A DNA stretch of 64,000 nucleotides from Limnocylindrus sp040397235 (lineage in GTDB: Bacteria > Chloroflexota > Limnocylindria > Limnocylindrales > Limnocylindraceae): positions 99,874 through 163,873 of the forward strand of contig JBBAWH010000003.1 in assembly GCA_040397235.1 (NCBI GenBank), read 5' to 3'. Of the stretch, positions 17,374 through 26,113 are shown piece by piece. Position numbers and translations under genes: made by a program. Position 1 is the stretch's first letter; every line of letters starts with the position of its first letter. The notes below the pieces were generated by a model. The model saw nothing but the letters and a program-made list of their open reading frames with translations. It had not been told where the DNA came from and did not search any database.

Positions 17374-17697
17374 ATGACTGATACATCGCCTGTAGAGCCG
17401 ACGCCCATCGCGATCGACCGCGCTAGTGGCGCGTTGCGACTCGCTGAGCAGACGATCACCCTCACCGGCACAGAGCTGCGACTCCTCTCGCTCCTGATCG
17501 AGCGACTCGGTGATGCGGTCTCGCATCAAGAGATTCGTGACCACGTGTGGGGCGAGAACTGGGCCGGCGGCGACGAGGCGCTGCGCGTTGCCGTCAATCG
17601 CCTCCGCAAGAAGTTTGAGAACAATCAGCGTCGTCCACAGATCTTGGTGAGCGTTCGCGGCATCGGCTACCGCCTGATCGGCACACGCCAGGCGTAA
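17374..17697 (+). CDS. Stand-alone OmpR/PhoB-type winged-helix DNA-binding protein
   Basis: The 107-residue protein is only the effector half of a response regulator. It shows ITLTGTELRLLSLLIER, VSHQEIRDHVWG, then LRVAVNRLRKKFE and the C-terminal hairpin VRGIGYRL. No receiver domain or phosphorylatable aspartate precedes it, and the ATG follows a TACTAT box by 9 bases, so it is not a truncation artefact of the chosen start. It probably binds DNA without phosphorelay control. The targets are unknown. Confidence 0.85.
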   Translation: MTDTSPVEPTPIAIDRASGALRLAEQTITLTGTELRLLSLLIERLGDAVSHQEIRDHVWGENWAGGDEALRVAVNRLRKKFENNQRRPQILVSVRGIGYRLIGTRQA

Positions 17698-17704
17698 CGC
17701 TCCG

Positions 17705-18124
17705 CTACAGCTGCGCGAAGAGCGGCTTGAGGAACTGGCTCTCAATCACGAGCGCGATGTACGCCACGGGAAAGCTCGCGAAGAGGCCGAGCACTGCTGA
17801 CCACCCAGATCGCTCCGTGCCGTTTCCGTCTGCGCGCGGTTGCGGAACGATCAGATAGGTGATGAGGCTGCCAAAGATCACCGTGCCGAGCACCAAGAGT
17901 GCCGCCGCTTCGGTGCGCAGATCACGCCCGCCGATGACGCTGCTCAAATCGGCGCCGCTCCGCAGCGCACGTTCTACCTGCAGGTCGTAGAGGAGATACC
18001 CGAGCGTCAATAGTGCCGCGATGGAGACGTTCGAGAAGACGGCGCGAAATACCGGCTTCGGTGCATGGAGCAGCTGATAGATGCGACGGCCGATGAAGCC
18101 GCGTGGGCGGCGTGACTTAGCCAT
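17705..18124 (-). CDS. Hypothetical membrane protein (139 residues)
   Basis: The basic N-terminus RRPRGFIGRRIYQLLHAPK resembles an amphipathic membrane-surface helix. Three hydrophobic segments follow at about residues 30-48, 75-95 and 108-128. I do not recognise a family. Its ATG overlaps the end of the aminotransferase gene by 8 bases, making it the third cistron after DNA ligase and the aminotransferase. Confidence 0.7.
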   Translation of the reverse strand: MAKSRRPRGFIGRRIYQLLHAPKPVFRAVFSNVSIAALLTLGYLLYDLQVERALRSGADLSSVIGGRDLRTEAAALLVLGTVIFGSLITYLIVPQPRADGNGTERSGWSAVLGLFASFPVAYIALVIESQFLKPLFAQL

Positions 18125-19385
18125 GCAGGATTTCGATGGTCGGCCGCTTCGGCAGCGTCTCGGGGGTGTGCGCGGCGAAGAGAGCGATCAGCTCGGCGAT
18201 GCGCGCCACCTCGGCCTCGGTGTTCCAGAAACCCCACGAGGTGCGAAGTGCGGCGGCAGAGCCTGGGCGGCCGTCGATGGCTGGGAGGCTTGGCACGCGG
18301 CGGGTGATGGCGAAGGCGCGTCGGGTGAGCTCCTCCACGAGCTGTTCGGGCTTCCAGCCAGCCACGCGGAGCGAGACGATCGTGGCGTGCCCCCCAGCGG
18401 GGGCGAGCATCTGCACCCCTGGCAGGCCCCGCACGGCGGCGTGGAACTCGGCGGCGAGGCGCTGGGCACGATCTGTGGCCCACGGCAGGCCGACCTGCAT
18501 GGAGAGCCAGCCAGCCGCTCGGGCAGCCCCCGCGAGTGATGGGCGGCTGAATCCTGAGACCTGGAAGCGGCGTGCATCTGAGCGGAAGGTCCCTACCCCG
18601 TTCAGTGGCTGCCCATCGAACGCCATATAGCCCCCGATGACGGGTCGGAAGGTTTCGGCGGCAAGTGCCTGTGGTGAGAGGCGAACCCCAGCGAGCCCCT
18701 CGACGCCGAGGAGCCACTTCTGCGACGGGAAGGCGAGTAGGTCGGGGTTCAGCGCGTCGACATCATCGCGCAGAGCGCCAACCCCTTGGGCACTGTCGAG
18801 GGCCGTAGTGATCCCCGCAGCGCGGGCCGCTGCGAGGAGTGGCGCGACGGGCAGCACTCGGCCGCTGATCCATGAGACGCGCGAGAGGAGGAGCAGCTTC
18901 GTCGGCGCACCAAGAAGCGGGAGCACGTTCGCCACGATCTCGTCATCGCTGAGTGGCTCGCTAGCGGAGTCGCAGAGTGAGAGGGTTTGAATGACGACGC
19001 CGGTGCGCGATGCAAGTGCGGCGAGACTGCCACGAATCGCTGGGTACTCTTCGTCAAACGTGATGATGCGATCGCCAGCGCGCCACTCCATGCCAAGAAT
19101 GGGTCGGAGTACCAACTCGGTGGTGCTGTGACCAATGGCTACAAGCTCAAGATCGGTGGCGAGCACACTGGCGAAGACGCCTCGCAACTCATTGGCGCGC
19201 TCCTCAACGTCATCCATGGCGTGCTCTGTGGCGCGCCCGGTCTGCAGCTCTTGGTCGTGCACTGCGCGCATCGCCGCGTCAACCTCAGATGGCACCGGTC
19301 CGTTGCTCCCAGCGTTGAGGTAGATACTCGCCTCTGTTGAGGGCATCGCCTTGCGCAGCTCGGCGACCTTCTCGTGCTCGCTCAT
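18117..19385 (-). CDS. Aminotransferase class V (cysteine desulfurase-like fold)
   Basis: The 422-residue fold-type I PLP enzyme shows IGHSTTELV, the cofactor aspartate region TTALDSAQGVGAL, and the Schiff-base lysine in AFPSQKWLLG. It lacks an obvious catalytic cysteine loop like SufS, so sulfur transfer is doubtful; isopenicillin-N-epimerase-like or other class V activities are possible. It overlaps the ligase stop by 4 bases. Confidence 0.82.
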   Translation of the reverse strand: MSEHEKVAELRKAMPSTEASIYLNAGSNGPVPSEVDAAMRAVHDQELQTGRATEHAMDDVEERANELRGVFASVLATDLELVAIGHSTTELVLRPILGMEWRAGDRIITFDEEYPAIRGSLAALASRTGVVIQTLSLCDSASEPLSDDEIVANVLPLLGAPTKLLLLSRVSWISGRVLPVAPLLAAARAAGITTALDSAQGVGALRDDVDALNPDLLAFPSQKWLLGVEGLAGVRLSPQALAAETFRPVIGGYMAFDGQPLNGVGTFRSDARRFQVSGFSRPSLAGAARAAGWLSMQVGLPWATDRAQRLAAEFHAAVRGLPGVQMLAPAGGHATIVSLRVAGWKPEQLVEELTRRAFAITRRVPSLPAIDGRPGSAAALRTSWGFWNTEAEVARIAELIALFAAHTPETLPKRPTIEILHG

Positions 19386-21121
19386 TCCGTCTCTCCTGCT
19401 GATCCGTTAGAGGCGCGGCAGCGTGCTTCGATCGCCGAGAGCGAGGCGATCTGATCGGGGCCGAGGTCGGTGCGGAAGCGCACGATGCGTGGGCCGCGGA
19501 GGGTATAGCCCGACCCGCTGCGATGACTGCGGCGCAGCTCATCGAATGAAACCTCTACAACGGTGCGCGGCTCAACGCTGCGATAGTTGCCGAGCTGCGC
19601 AACGGTGTGCTCCTCAAACCAGCGCCCCATCTCGGTCATCTCGTGTTCGCCGAACTGTGCTGAGGCGCGGCCAAGGGTTGTGAGCCGCCCCGAGAGGTCG
19701 TCGCGCACGGCGAAGGTCAACTCCGACAAGAGCGTTCGGCGACGACCAACGCCGTACTCCACGCCAACCACCACACAATCAACGCTATCAATCGGATTCG
19801 TCAACTTAAGCCATGCTGATCCGCGACGACCTGGGGCGTATGCGGCGGTGGTGGACTTCAGTACGACCCCTTCGGAGCCACGCATGCGCGCGGCAATGAA
19901 CTCCGCCTCAATCTCTTCAATGCCACCGACCAGTCGCTGTGGTGCAACATGAATGACGCCGCCACATTGCTCCGTGATGCCAATCGTAGAGAGTGCGGCG
20001 TATCGCTCGTGGAGTGGCGTGCCGATCAGGAGTTGATCGTTCTGGGCGATGAGGTCGAAGGCGATGAACTGCACGGCAGTGCGCTCACGCTCGTGCAGCG
20101 TGGTCTCTGCACCGCTCAGTCGTGATTGCACCGCACTCACTGGAAGAGGGTGTCCCTCTTCAAAGGCGATGATCTCGCCATCGAGCACCAGCGACCCCGA
20201 TAGTTGCGCTGCGGCGGCGGCGATCTCGGGGAGCGCCACGGTGATCTCGTTGGCGTCTCGCCCGTAGAGTGCAACCTGGCCATCGGCGATATGCAGTTGC
20301 GCACGAATGCCGTCGTACTTGTCTTCCACGGCAATAGCTCCGGCGGCGATCTCGCTCAGTCGCTCCATCGCATCGGCGGCGCTGGCGGCTGGGGCGGCGA
20401 GCATGGCTGGGATCGGATGAAAGTAGCGGAGCTTCGCCTCGGCGAGGGCACCGCGCTTCGCCAGAAGCGCCACGCGGCCGGCATCCCCCTCAAGGGTCAT
20501 CGCCCAACGAACAGCGCTTACATCCGCACCGAAGGCTGCGGCGATCGCGCCTTCGAGGAGGCCGTCGCGCAGGCCAATCTGCACGTCACCAGAGAGCATG
20601 CGCACGATGTACTTCGCCGCGATGGGTGAGGTGCCGTAGAAGAGCTGCATCAGCAGGTCGTGACGGCGCTGGCCACTGGCGCCACGAATTGCGGCGAAGG
20701 CATCGGGGAGCGAGCGGAGGGTCGGCGCTGAGCTGGCCCCAGCCACGGGCAAGACCCCTGTGGCGCTGGCGATGGCGCTGCTGCGCACCTGCGCGTGGCG
20801 CTCCTCGCTGGCAGCAGCCTCTCCAGCAATGGGACGCTCACTCTCGAGGAGCTCCTCAACGGCGAGGCCGATGTCGCCGGTCTCGTCGAGGATCTTGGCG
20901 AGCGAGCCGGCCGGTGCGCCCGCGACCTCCTCGACCGCCTTGGCGAGTGCCGGCCATGAGACGGCACCTGCCTGGGGGGTGCCGCGGCTCCCAAGGAGTC
21001 GGCAGATCACCTCAAGGTCAACCTCGTCGGCGACACGGAGCGCCTCCGCAAAGAGACGTGCCTTCTCCGAGGTGCGCGAGGCGCCCTCAATCTTGCGTGC
21101 CAACTGCATCCAACTAAGCAT
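19382..21121 (-). CDS. lig: ATP-dependent DNA ligase
   Basis: The 579-residue ligase has an N-terminal helical DNA-binding domain. The adenylation motif EDKYDGIRAQLH holds the AMP-accepting lysine. Further nucleotidyltransferase motifs are LDGEIIAF, EGVVLKS and SAWLKLTN, and an OB-fold end includes GPRIVRFRTD. This is the Lig B/LigI-like type found in archaea and some bacteria, used beside NAD-dependent LigA in repair. I use the ATG at 21121, 7 bases after TACGAT; the frame to 21253 enters the divergent gene. Confidence 0.92.
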   Translation of the reverse strand: MLSWMQLARKIEGASRTSEKARLFAEALRVADEVDLEVICRLLGSRGTPQAGAVSWPALAKAVEEVAGAPAGSLAKILDETGDIGLAVEELLESERPIAGEAAASEERHAQVRSSAIASATGVLPVAGASSAPTLRSLPDAFAAIRGASGQRRHDLLMQLFYGTSPIAAKYIVRMLSGDVQIGLRDGLLEGAIAAAFGADVSAVRWAMTLEGDAGRVALLAKRGALAEAKLRYFHPIPAMLAAPAASAADAMERLSEIAAGAIAVEDKYDGIRAQLHIADGQVALYGRDANEITVALPEIAAAAAQLSGSLVLDGEIIAFEEGHPLPVSAVQSRLSGAETTLHERERTAVQFIAFDLIAQNDQLLIGTPLHERYAALSTIGITEQCGGVIHVAPQRLVGGIEEIEAEFIAARMRGSEGVVLKSTTAAYAPGRRGSAWLKLTNPIDSVDCVVVGVEYGVGRRRTLLSELTFAVRDDLSGRLTTLGRASAQFGEHEMTEMGRWFEEHTVAQLGNYRSVEPRTVVEVSFDELRRSHRSGSGYTLRGPRIVRFRTDLGPDQIASLSAIEARCRASNGSAGETE

Positions 21122-21128
21122 CGAGGCG

Positions 21129-21134
21129 ATCGTA
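21129..21134 (-). promoter_or_regulatory. -10 element, leaderless start of DNA ligase
   Basis: TACGAT on the minus strand lies 7 bases before ATG 21121. It directly abuts the -10 element of the divergent GNAT gene. Confidence 0.55.
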
Positions 21135-21140
21135 TACCGT
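21135..21140 (+). promoter_or_regulatory. -10 element, leaderless start of GNAT gene
   Basis: TACCGT on the plus strand lies 6 bases before GTG 21147. It shares no spacer with the ligase -10, so the two polymerases must compete. Confidence 0.55.
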
Positions 21141-21146
21141 GACCGC

Positions 21147-21722
21147 GTGATCGGATCGCAGCCCCATAGATCAATCGGCGGACATGAGGCAATCCTCGTG
21201 GGCGAGCACGTCGCGCTGCGCCCACACACCACCGATACCCTCCCAGCGCTCAAGCGCTGGTATGCCGATCCGGAGCTGGTGCGCCTCGCCCGTCACCGCA
21301 ACGAGCCACTCACCGGCGATGAGGTGGAGCGCATGGTCCGCGACCGCTTCAGCACCGCCCAGATGCTCGCCTTCGCCCTCTATGAACGTGTTGGCACGGC
21401 AGAGCATCTCATTGGTAGCTGCACGCTGGCGAATCTCGATATTGAGAACGGCGCTGCAAGCTTCCACTTGATGATCGGCGAGCCTGCCGCTCGTGGCCGC
21501 GGCCTCGGCAGCGAGGCGACGCGACTCGTTACCAAGTTCGCCTTTGAAGCCCTCGGCCTCCATCGCATCAGCCTCACCCTCTTCGCCTTCAACGAGGCGG
21601 CGCTGCGCTGCTACACCAAGGCGGGCTTCACCGAAGAGGGGCGCATGCGCAATGCGATCACGCGCGATGGACGGCGCTGGGACGAAATTCAGATGGGACT
21701 CCTCGCAACCGACGCGTCGTAG
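21147..21722 (+). CDS. RimJ/RimL-type GNAT N-acetyltransferase
   Basis: The 191-residue protein shows GEHVALRPHTTDTLPAL, the acetyl-CoA loop GEPAARGRGLGSEATRL and the family motif FNEAALRCYTKAGFTEEG. These fit RimJ/RimL-like acetyltransferases that modify protein N-termini or small amines. The start is GTG at 21147, chosen because it follows TACCGT by 6 bases. The substrate is unknown. Confidence 0.85.
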   Translation: MIGSQPHRSIGGHEAILVGEHVALRPHTTDTLPALKRWYADPELVRLARHRNEPLTGDEVERMVRDRFSTAQMLAFALYERVGTAEHLIGSCTLANLDIENGAASFHLMIGEPAARGRGLGSEATRLVTKFAFEALGLHRISLTLFAFNEAALRCYTKAGFTEEGRMRNAITRDGRRWDEIQMGLLATDAS

Positions 21723-21731
21723 CGCGAGAGG

Positions 21732-22667
21732 CTAGGCGCGGAACGCCTTTCGGGTCATCTCGATAAATCGCTCGCGATCAACACGGTAGACCACCCGGCA
21801 GTTCGGCTCGCGCTTCGTGTTGCCCAGGTGATCAACGATGGTTTGTCCGCGCTCGTGCCCAAGGCCGAGCGACACCTCAACACGAAGATGCGCTTCGCTA
21901 CTCGCGATATCAGGCTCGAGCGCCACAGCCATCGCAATTGGATCTGGCCAGTCGAAGCCCTTCAGCTTTGACGACTCTTCGCAGAACTTTCGCAGCACAC
22001 GCTGAATGTCGATGCTGTACTGGCCGAGTGGTCCGAGCGAGCGCAGCTCTGCGGCGAGATCATCTTCAATGACGGCGTCGGCCACAGAGACATCCCAGCC
22101 GACCATCTCCACCTTCATGCCGGACTCGAACACGATGTGGACCGATTCGGGATCGACCCACCAGTTGAATTCGGCGAGCGGCGTGATGTTGCCAGGGAGT
22201 ACGCCCGTGCCACCCATGATCACGCAGCGCTTCACCCAGCTAGCGAACTTTGGCTCAATGCGAATGGCGAGGGCGAGATTCGTGAGCGGCCCAAGTGCAA
22301 CGAGCTCGAGCTCGCCTGGCTCTTTGCGGAATGCGTCGATCATTGCGTGGACTCCGTCCCGACTTGTTGCTTTGCGGCCCTTCAGCGGTAGTCCGATGTC
22401 ACCCATGCCGTCGGCGCCGTGCACATGCTGCGCAGTGGCAAACGCCCGCACGAGCGGCATCTCAGCACCGGCATGTACGGGAATGCTCTTGCCGCACAGT
22501 TCAGCCGTGTAGAGGGCGTTTTGCACGCCGAGCTCCACTGGAACGTTGCCGATCACAACCGACATGCCAACGACTTCGGTGTTCGGATGCTTTAGTGCCA
22601 TGACGATCGCCACGACGTCGTCAGAGGCGGTATCGGTGTCGATCCACATGCGGCGGATTGGGCTCAT
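21732..22667 (-). CDS. Inosine/uridine-type nucleoside hydrolase
   Basis: The 311-residue enzyme has the calcium and ribose motif WIDTDTASDDVVA near its N-terminus, ALGPLTNLA in the middle, and EFNWWVDPESVHIV near the active site. It cleaves ribonucleosides to base and ribose. A second, divergent paralogue lies at 37189-38199. The ATG at 22667 follows TACGAT by 6 bases. The preferred base cannot be read from sequence. Confidence 0.9.
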   Translation of the reverse strand: MSPIRRMWIDTDTASDDVVAIVMALKHPNTEVVGMSVVIGNVPVELGVQNALYTAELCGKSIPVHAGAEMPLVRAFATAQHVHGADGMGDIGLPLKGRKATSRDGVHAMIDAFRKEPGELELVALGPLTNLALAIRIEPKFASWVKRCVIMGGTGVLPGNITPLAEFNWWVDPESVHIVFESGMKVEMVGWDVSVADAVIEDDLAAELRSLGPLGQYSIDIQRVLRKFCEESSKLKGFDWPDPIAMAVALEPDIASSEAHLRVEVSLGLGHERGQTIVDHLGNTKREPNCRVVYRVDRERFIEMTRKAFRA

Positions 22668-22673
22668 GCGCCC

Positions 22674-22679
22674 ATCGTA
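22674..22679 (-). promoter_or_regulatory. -10 element, leaderless start of nucleoside hydrolase
   Basis: TACGAT lies 6 bases before ATG 22667 on the minus strand, inside the short gap after the LON-N gene. Confidence 0.5.
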
Positions 22680-22696
22680 TCTGCTGTGAGTGCGCG

Positions 22697-23611
22697 CTAG
22701 TTGCGGCGTTCTGAAAGCGCGGCGGGGTCGGCCTGCCACGGTCGAATCCCCTCGGCGAGGAGCAGATTCTCGCGATCAAGATGTGCGGCGAGCAGGGTGA
22801 GGCGCGCCAGCGCATCAGGGGCTTCGAGGAGCGCCTGGCGCTGCTCAAGGCTCAGCTGCACAACACCGCCAACCACGTGCGAGAGGCCAACCGGATCGTC
22901 GCTCCCCGAGAGGCGGTCGATGGCCGTGGCAAGCAGTTCGCCATCAGGATCGCCCTCCTCGTCGGGAGACTCATCGTCGCCCGCGCTGTACTCGGTGATC
23001 TTGGCCGGCCCAGCGGCGGCGTTCGACGCCACAAGGAGACGCTCAATCTCGGCGACCACCTCTTGGCTGAGCGCCGTACCCTGCTCCTCTTCCAGCGCGT
23101 CGTCAATGGCTTCAGGGGTTACCTCGCCGTCCTCGATGTATTCGCCCTCCTCCTCCTCTTCGTCGCCGTCGTCGTCATGGTCGTGCTCATCAACGCCGCG
23201 CAGCAGCTCGAGATAGTCGATGAAGAGATCGGAGACACGCTCCGCAGTGGCGCGCACGCGCTCAGCCGATTCGCCCACCGCCTCGTCGAGGAGTTCGACC
23301 TCGGCCTGTAGGTATGGGGCACTGCGATCAAAGTTCGTAACGCGGAAGCGCTGCGTGCCGAGCCCCACGATGTCCCAGCGCCCATCGATGTAGCGCGTCG
23401 CCTCGCGAATCTCAGCGAGGGTGCCGATCTCAGAGAGGCCGTCGTTTCCGGAACGAATCACCCCGAACGGCTGGTTGAGCTCAAGGCAGCGCTTCACCAT
23501 CAGGCGATAACGCGGTTCAAAGATATGCAGCGGTAGGGCAACGCCGGGGAAGAGAACGAGTTGTAGCGGGAAGAGCGGGATCAGTTTCGGCGCGTCGCCG
23601 TTCTGCTCCAG
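22697..23611 (-). CDS. LON substrate-binding domain (LON-N) protein
   Basis: The N-terminal part IPLFPLQLVLFPGVALPLHI, FEPRYRLMV and GTLAEIRE is the substrate-recognition domain of Lon protease. No AAA or protease domain follows, so this is a stand-alone LON-N protein of about 304 residues. A very acidic insert with runs of Asp and Glu lies between about residues 140 and 165. The start is unclear: a CTG at 23611 begins 1 base after the ErpA stop, while a TTG at 23686 would overlap that gene by 74 bases. I use 23611. Confidence 0.8.
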   Translation of the reverse strand: MEQNGDAPKLIPLFPLQLVLFPGVALPLHIFEPRYRLMVKRCLELNQPFGVIRSGNDGLSEIGTLAEIREATRYIDGRWDIVGLGTQRFRVTNFDRSAPYLQAEVELLDEAVGESAERVRATAERVSDLFIDYLELLRGVDEHDHDDDGDEEEEEGEYIEDGEVTPEAIDDALEEEQGTALSQEVVAEIERLLVASNAAAGPAKITEYSAGDDESPDEEGDPDGELLATAIDRLSGSDDPVGLSHVVGGVVQLSLEQRQALLEAPDALARLTLLAAHLDRENLLLAEGIRPWQADPAALSERRN

Positions 23612-23612
23612 G

Positions 23613-24023
23613 TCAGTGGCTGCAGGCCGAGGCCTGTCCCGCCGAATCCGCCGTGCGGAAGCTGGAGCCGCAGCCGCAGCCGCCAACAGAGTTCGGATTC
23701 TCCACGACGAAGCCGGCGCCCATCATCGCGTCAACGTAGTCAACGGTTGAGCCTTGAATTAGCGGCACGGCCTTCTCGTCAACGTAGACGCGCACGCCGT
23801 TCGCCACGAAGACGCTGTCGCCTGGATTCTCAACATCGTCGAGCATCATGCCGTAGCGATAGCCGCTGCAGCCGCCCGAAACGATATAGACGCGCAGGCC
23901 GATCAGGGGATTCGTCTCGCCCTTGGCGAGCTCAACAACCTTGGCGGCGGCGGTGTCGGTGAGGGCGAGAACGGGTGCTCCGGCTGGCGCCTCGTTGGCG
24001 ACCTGTGGCTCCTGGTTCAACAT
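23613..24023 (-). CDS. erpA: HesB/IscA/ErpA-type Fe-S cluster carrier
   Basis: The 136-residue A-type carrier has the three conserved cysteines in SGGCSGYRYG and GGCGCGSSF. It passes 4Fe-4S or 2Fe-2S clusters to target enzymes. The N-terminus is extended by about 20 residues and the C-terminus ends with two extra residues Cys-Ser-His past the core. It is followed by the LON-N gene. GGAGGAG precedes the ATG, so unlike many neighbours it is ribosome-site driven. Confidence 0.92.
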   Translation of the reverse strand: MLNQEPQVANEAPAGAPVLALTDTAAAKVVELAKGETNPLIGLRVYIVSGGCSGYRYGMMLDDVENPGDSVFVANGVRVYVDEKAVPLIQGSTVDYVDAMMGAGFVVENPNSVGGCGCGSSFRTADSAGQASACSH

Positions 24024-24060
24024 CGCTCCTCCTTCGGCATCTGCCGCTACTCCGACCTAG

Positions 24061-24066
24061 ATTCTA
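24061..24066 (-). promoter_or_regulatory. -10 element for erpA
   Basis: TAGAAT on the minus strand lies 38 bases before the erpA ATG, in the 49-base gap after the thiolase gene. It would give a short leader containing the GGAGGAG site. Confidence 0.4.
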
Positions 24067-24072
24067 GCGCGC

Positions 24073-25326
24073 CTACGCCTCTACGCGCTCAACCAGCATG
24101 GCGATCCCCTGGCCTACCCCCACGCACATGGCGGCGATCCCGTAGCGACCACCGCTGCGGCGGAGCTCGCGGACCAGGGTCGTGGCCATTCGTGCTCCAG
24201 AGGCGCCGAGGGGGTGCCCGAGGGCGATGGCGCCGCCGTGCACATTGGTCTTCGCCGGGTCGAGCCCAAGCTCGGTGATACAGGCGACCGCCTGGCTGGC
24301 GAACGCCTCATTGAGCTCCACGCGGTCGATGTCGGCGACGGTGAGCCCGGTGCGCTCTAGCAGTTTGCGAATCGCTGGGATCGGCCCCGCGCCCATCACC
24401 GACGGATCCACGCCGGCAACCGCCGTTGCAACGATGCGGGCGTACGGCTTCAAGCCGAGGACTCGCGCGCGCTCCGACTCCACAACGAGGAGTGCGGCAG
24501 CGCCATCATTGATGCCAGAGGCGTTGCCTGCGGTCACGGTGCCATCGGCGGCGAAGGCGGGCTTCAGCTTTGCGAGTGCGGCGGCACTGCTATCGGGTCG
24601 CGGATGCTCATCGCGATCAACAACGATCGGCGCGCCGGAGCGCTGTGGGATGGAGACGGGCACGATCTCTTCTGCAAAGATGCCGCTCGCGGCGGCGGCT
24701 GCGGCGCGCTGCTGTGATGCGAGGGCGAGTTCGTCTTGCGCCTCACGGGTGACGTGCCACTGGTCGGCGACGCGCTCCGCCGTTTCGCCAAGTGAGATCG
24801 CTGGATACTTGGCATGGAGTCGCGGATTCACAAAGCGCCAACCGATGGTGGTGTCGACGAGCTCACGATTGCCGCGCTCAAGGCCACTCTCAGGCTTCAG
24901 GGTGACGAGCGGTGCACGGCTCATGCTCTCTACGCCGCCTGCCACCACCACCTCAGCATCGCCAACGGCAATGGCGTTCGCCGCTGCGGCGAGCGCCTGC
25001 AAGCCGGAGCCACAGAGTCGATTCACCGTTTGCCCTGGCACCTCAACGGGGTAGCCGGCAACAAGGAGCGCCATGCGCGCCACGTTACGATTGTCTTCGC
25101 CGGCCTGGTTGGCGCAGCCCAAGATCACATCATCGATGTCGGCGGCGTTGATGCCGCTGCGGGCAACGAGCGCCTCGAGGACGGTAGCGGCAAGGTCGTC
25201 GGGGCGAACGCCAGCGAGCGCGCCGCCGTAGCGACCGAAGGGGGTGCGCAGCGCCTCAACGATCCAGGCCTCCTTTAGGGGGCGGCCCGGGGTGCTGCTC
25301 TGGGAGAGTGGTGCGCTACTGCTCAT
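24073..25326 (-). CDS. Acetyl-CoA acetyltransferase (thiolase)
   Basis: The 417-residue enzyme has all thiolase landmarks: the acyl-accepting Cys in VNRLCGSGLQA, the catalytic His in GGAIALGHPLGASGAR and the second Cys in AAMCVGVGQG. It works in fatty-acid breakdown or acetoacetyl-CoA formation; sequence alone does not decide between the two. No other beta-oxidation gene is adjacent. The ATG follows TAGACT by 6 bases. Confidence 0.93.
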   Translation of the reverse strand: MSSSAPLSQSSTPGRPLKEAWIVEALRTPFGRYGGALAGVRPDDLAATVLEALVARSGINAADIDDVILGCANQAGEDNRNVARMALLVAGYPVEVPGQTVNRLCGSGLQALAAAANAIAVGDAEVVVAGGVESMSRAPLVTLKPESGLERGNRELVDTTIGWRFVNPRLHAKYPAISLGETAERVADQWHVTREAQDELALASQQRAAAAAASGIFAEEIVPVSIPQRSGAPIVVDRDEHPRPDSSAAALAKLKPAFAADGTVTAGNASGINDGAAALLVVESERARVLGLKPYARIVATAVAGVDPSVMGAGPIPAIRKLLERTGLTVADIDRVELNEAFASQAVACITELGLDPAKTNVHGGAIALGHPLGASGARMATTLVRELRRSGGRYGIAAMCVGVGQGIAMLVERVEA

Positions 25327-25332
25327 GCGCTC

Positions 25333-25338
25333 AGTCTA
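25333..25338 (-). promoter_or_regulatory. -10 element, leaderless start of thiolase
   Basis: TAGACT lies 6 bases before ATG 25326 on the minus strand. Confidence 0.5.
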
Positions 25339-25353
25339 CGCCCGCCCCTCGGC

Positions 25354-25359
25354 TAGGAT
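25354..25359 (+). promoter_or_regulatory. -10 element, leaderless start of the 25366 gene
   Basis: TAGGAT lies 6 bases before ATG 25366 on the plus strand, in the 39-base gap shared with the thiolase promoter. Confidence 0.5.
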
Positions 25360-25365
25360 GGGGCC

Positions 25366-26106
25366 ATGAGCGAGACCCTCGTACCCATCGCCCCCGCCCT
25401 CCCCCCGATCGCGACCAGCCTCACCCCTGGGCTCCCCACGGCGGCCGAGCTCTTCGACTTCGCCGGTGGGGCAGAGCGCCGCTTCAGCACCCTGCGCCTC
25501 CGTATTGAGGAGCGCGCGGTGACAGCCGCGGGCGAGAGCCTCGGATCGGTTGAACTCCTCATTGATCGGCCCCTAGCCCGCGTCACCACGGTGCATCCGC
25601 AGGGCGGCTACGACGTGTGGGTCACCGACGGCGCCAACGTACGCAGCTACAACGCAGTCACGAAAACCACCACGCGCCGACCGCATCGCGCGGCGCCAAC
25701 AGGCCTCGACGACAGTGGCCTACCGCAAAGCTCGCGCGTGCCGACCAACATGGGTCCGCTCCCCGGCAAAGGTTGGGCGACCAGCTTCGTTCGCCCTGGT
25801 TCGTTCTGCAGCAGCGTCCTCGCAGGTGCGGTGCTCGGTGCCGTGCACGAGACACGCCTCGTTGGACGTGTCGCACTCACCATTGAGGCGGCAGCCCCAC
25901 GCGCCGTTGCTCTTGAAGGCGATCGCGCCGACTTCCGCTTCCGCGTCACCTTCGATCGACTCACCGGCCTCTTGCTTGGTGTAGAAGAGTTCCGCGGTAC
26001 GCATCTGGTGCGCAGTGCGCTCTGCACCGCGTTTGAGGCGGATGCCTCTATTCCTGCCAGTGCCTTTGATCTTGAAATTCCACCTGACGTTGTGACGCTC
26101 TACTGA
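25366..26106 (+). CDS. Hypothetical protein, LolA/RseB-like beta-barrel half
   Basis: The 246-residue protein reads as alternating strands (FSTLRLRIEERAVTAAG, VELLIDRPLARVTTVHPQGG, YDVWVTDGANVRSYN, and a late FRVTFDRLTGLLLGVEEF). This resembles outer-membrane-lipoprotein-sorting or MucB/RseB-like domains. No signal peptide is visible, which is odd for that group. I give no function. The downstream CoxG-like gene starts 7 bases after its stop. Confidence 0.65.
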   Translation: MSETLVPIAPALPPIATSLTPGLPTAAELFDFAGGAERRFSTLRLRIEERAVTAAGESLGSVELLIDRPLARVTTVHPQGGYDVWVTDGANVRSYNAVTKTTTRRPHRAAPTGLDDSGLPQSSRVPTNMGPLPGKGWATSFVRPGSFCSSVLAGAVLGAVHETRLVGRVALTIEAAAPRAVALEGDRADFRFRVTFDRLTGLLLGVEEFRGTHLVRSALCTAFEADASIPASAFDLEIPPDVVTLY

Positions 26107-26113
26107 GCCGCCG

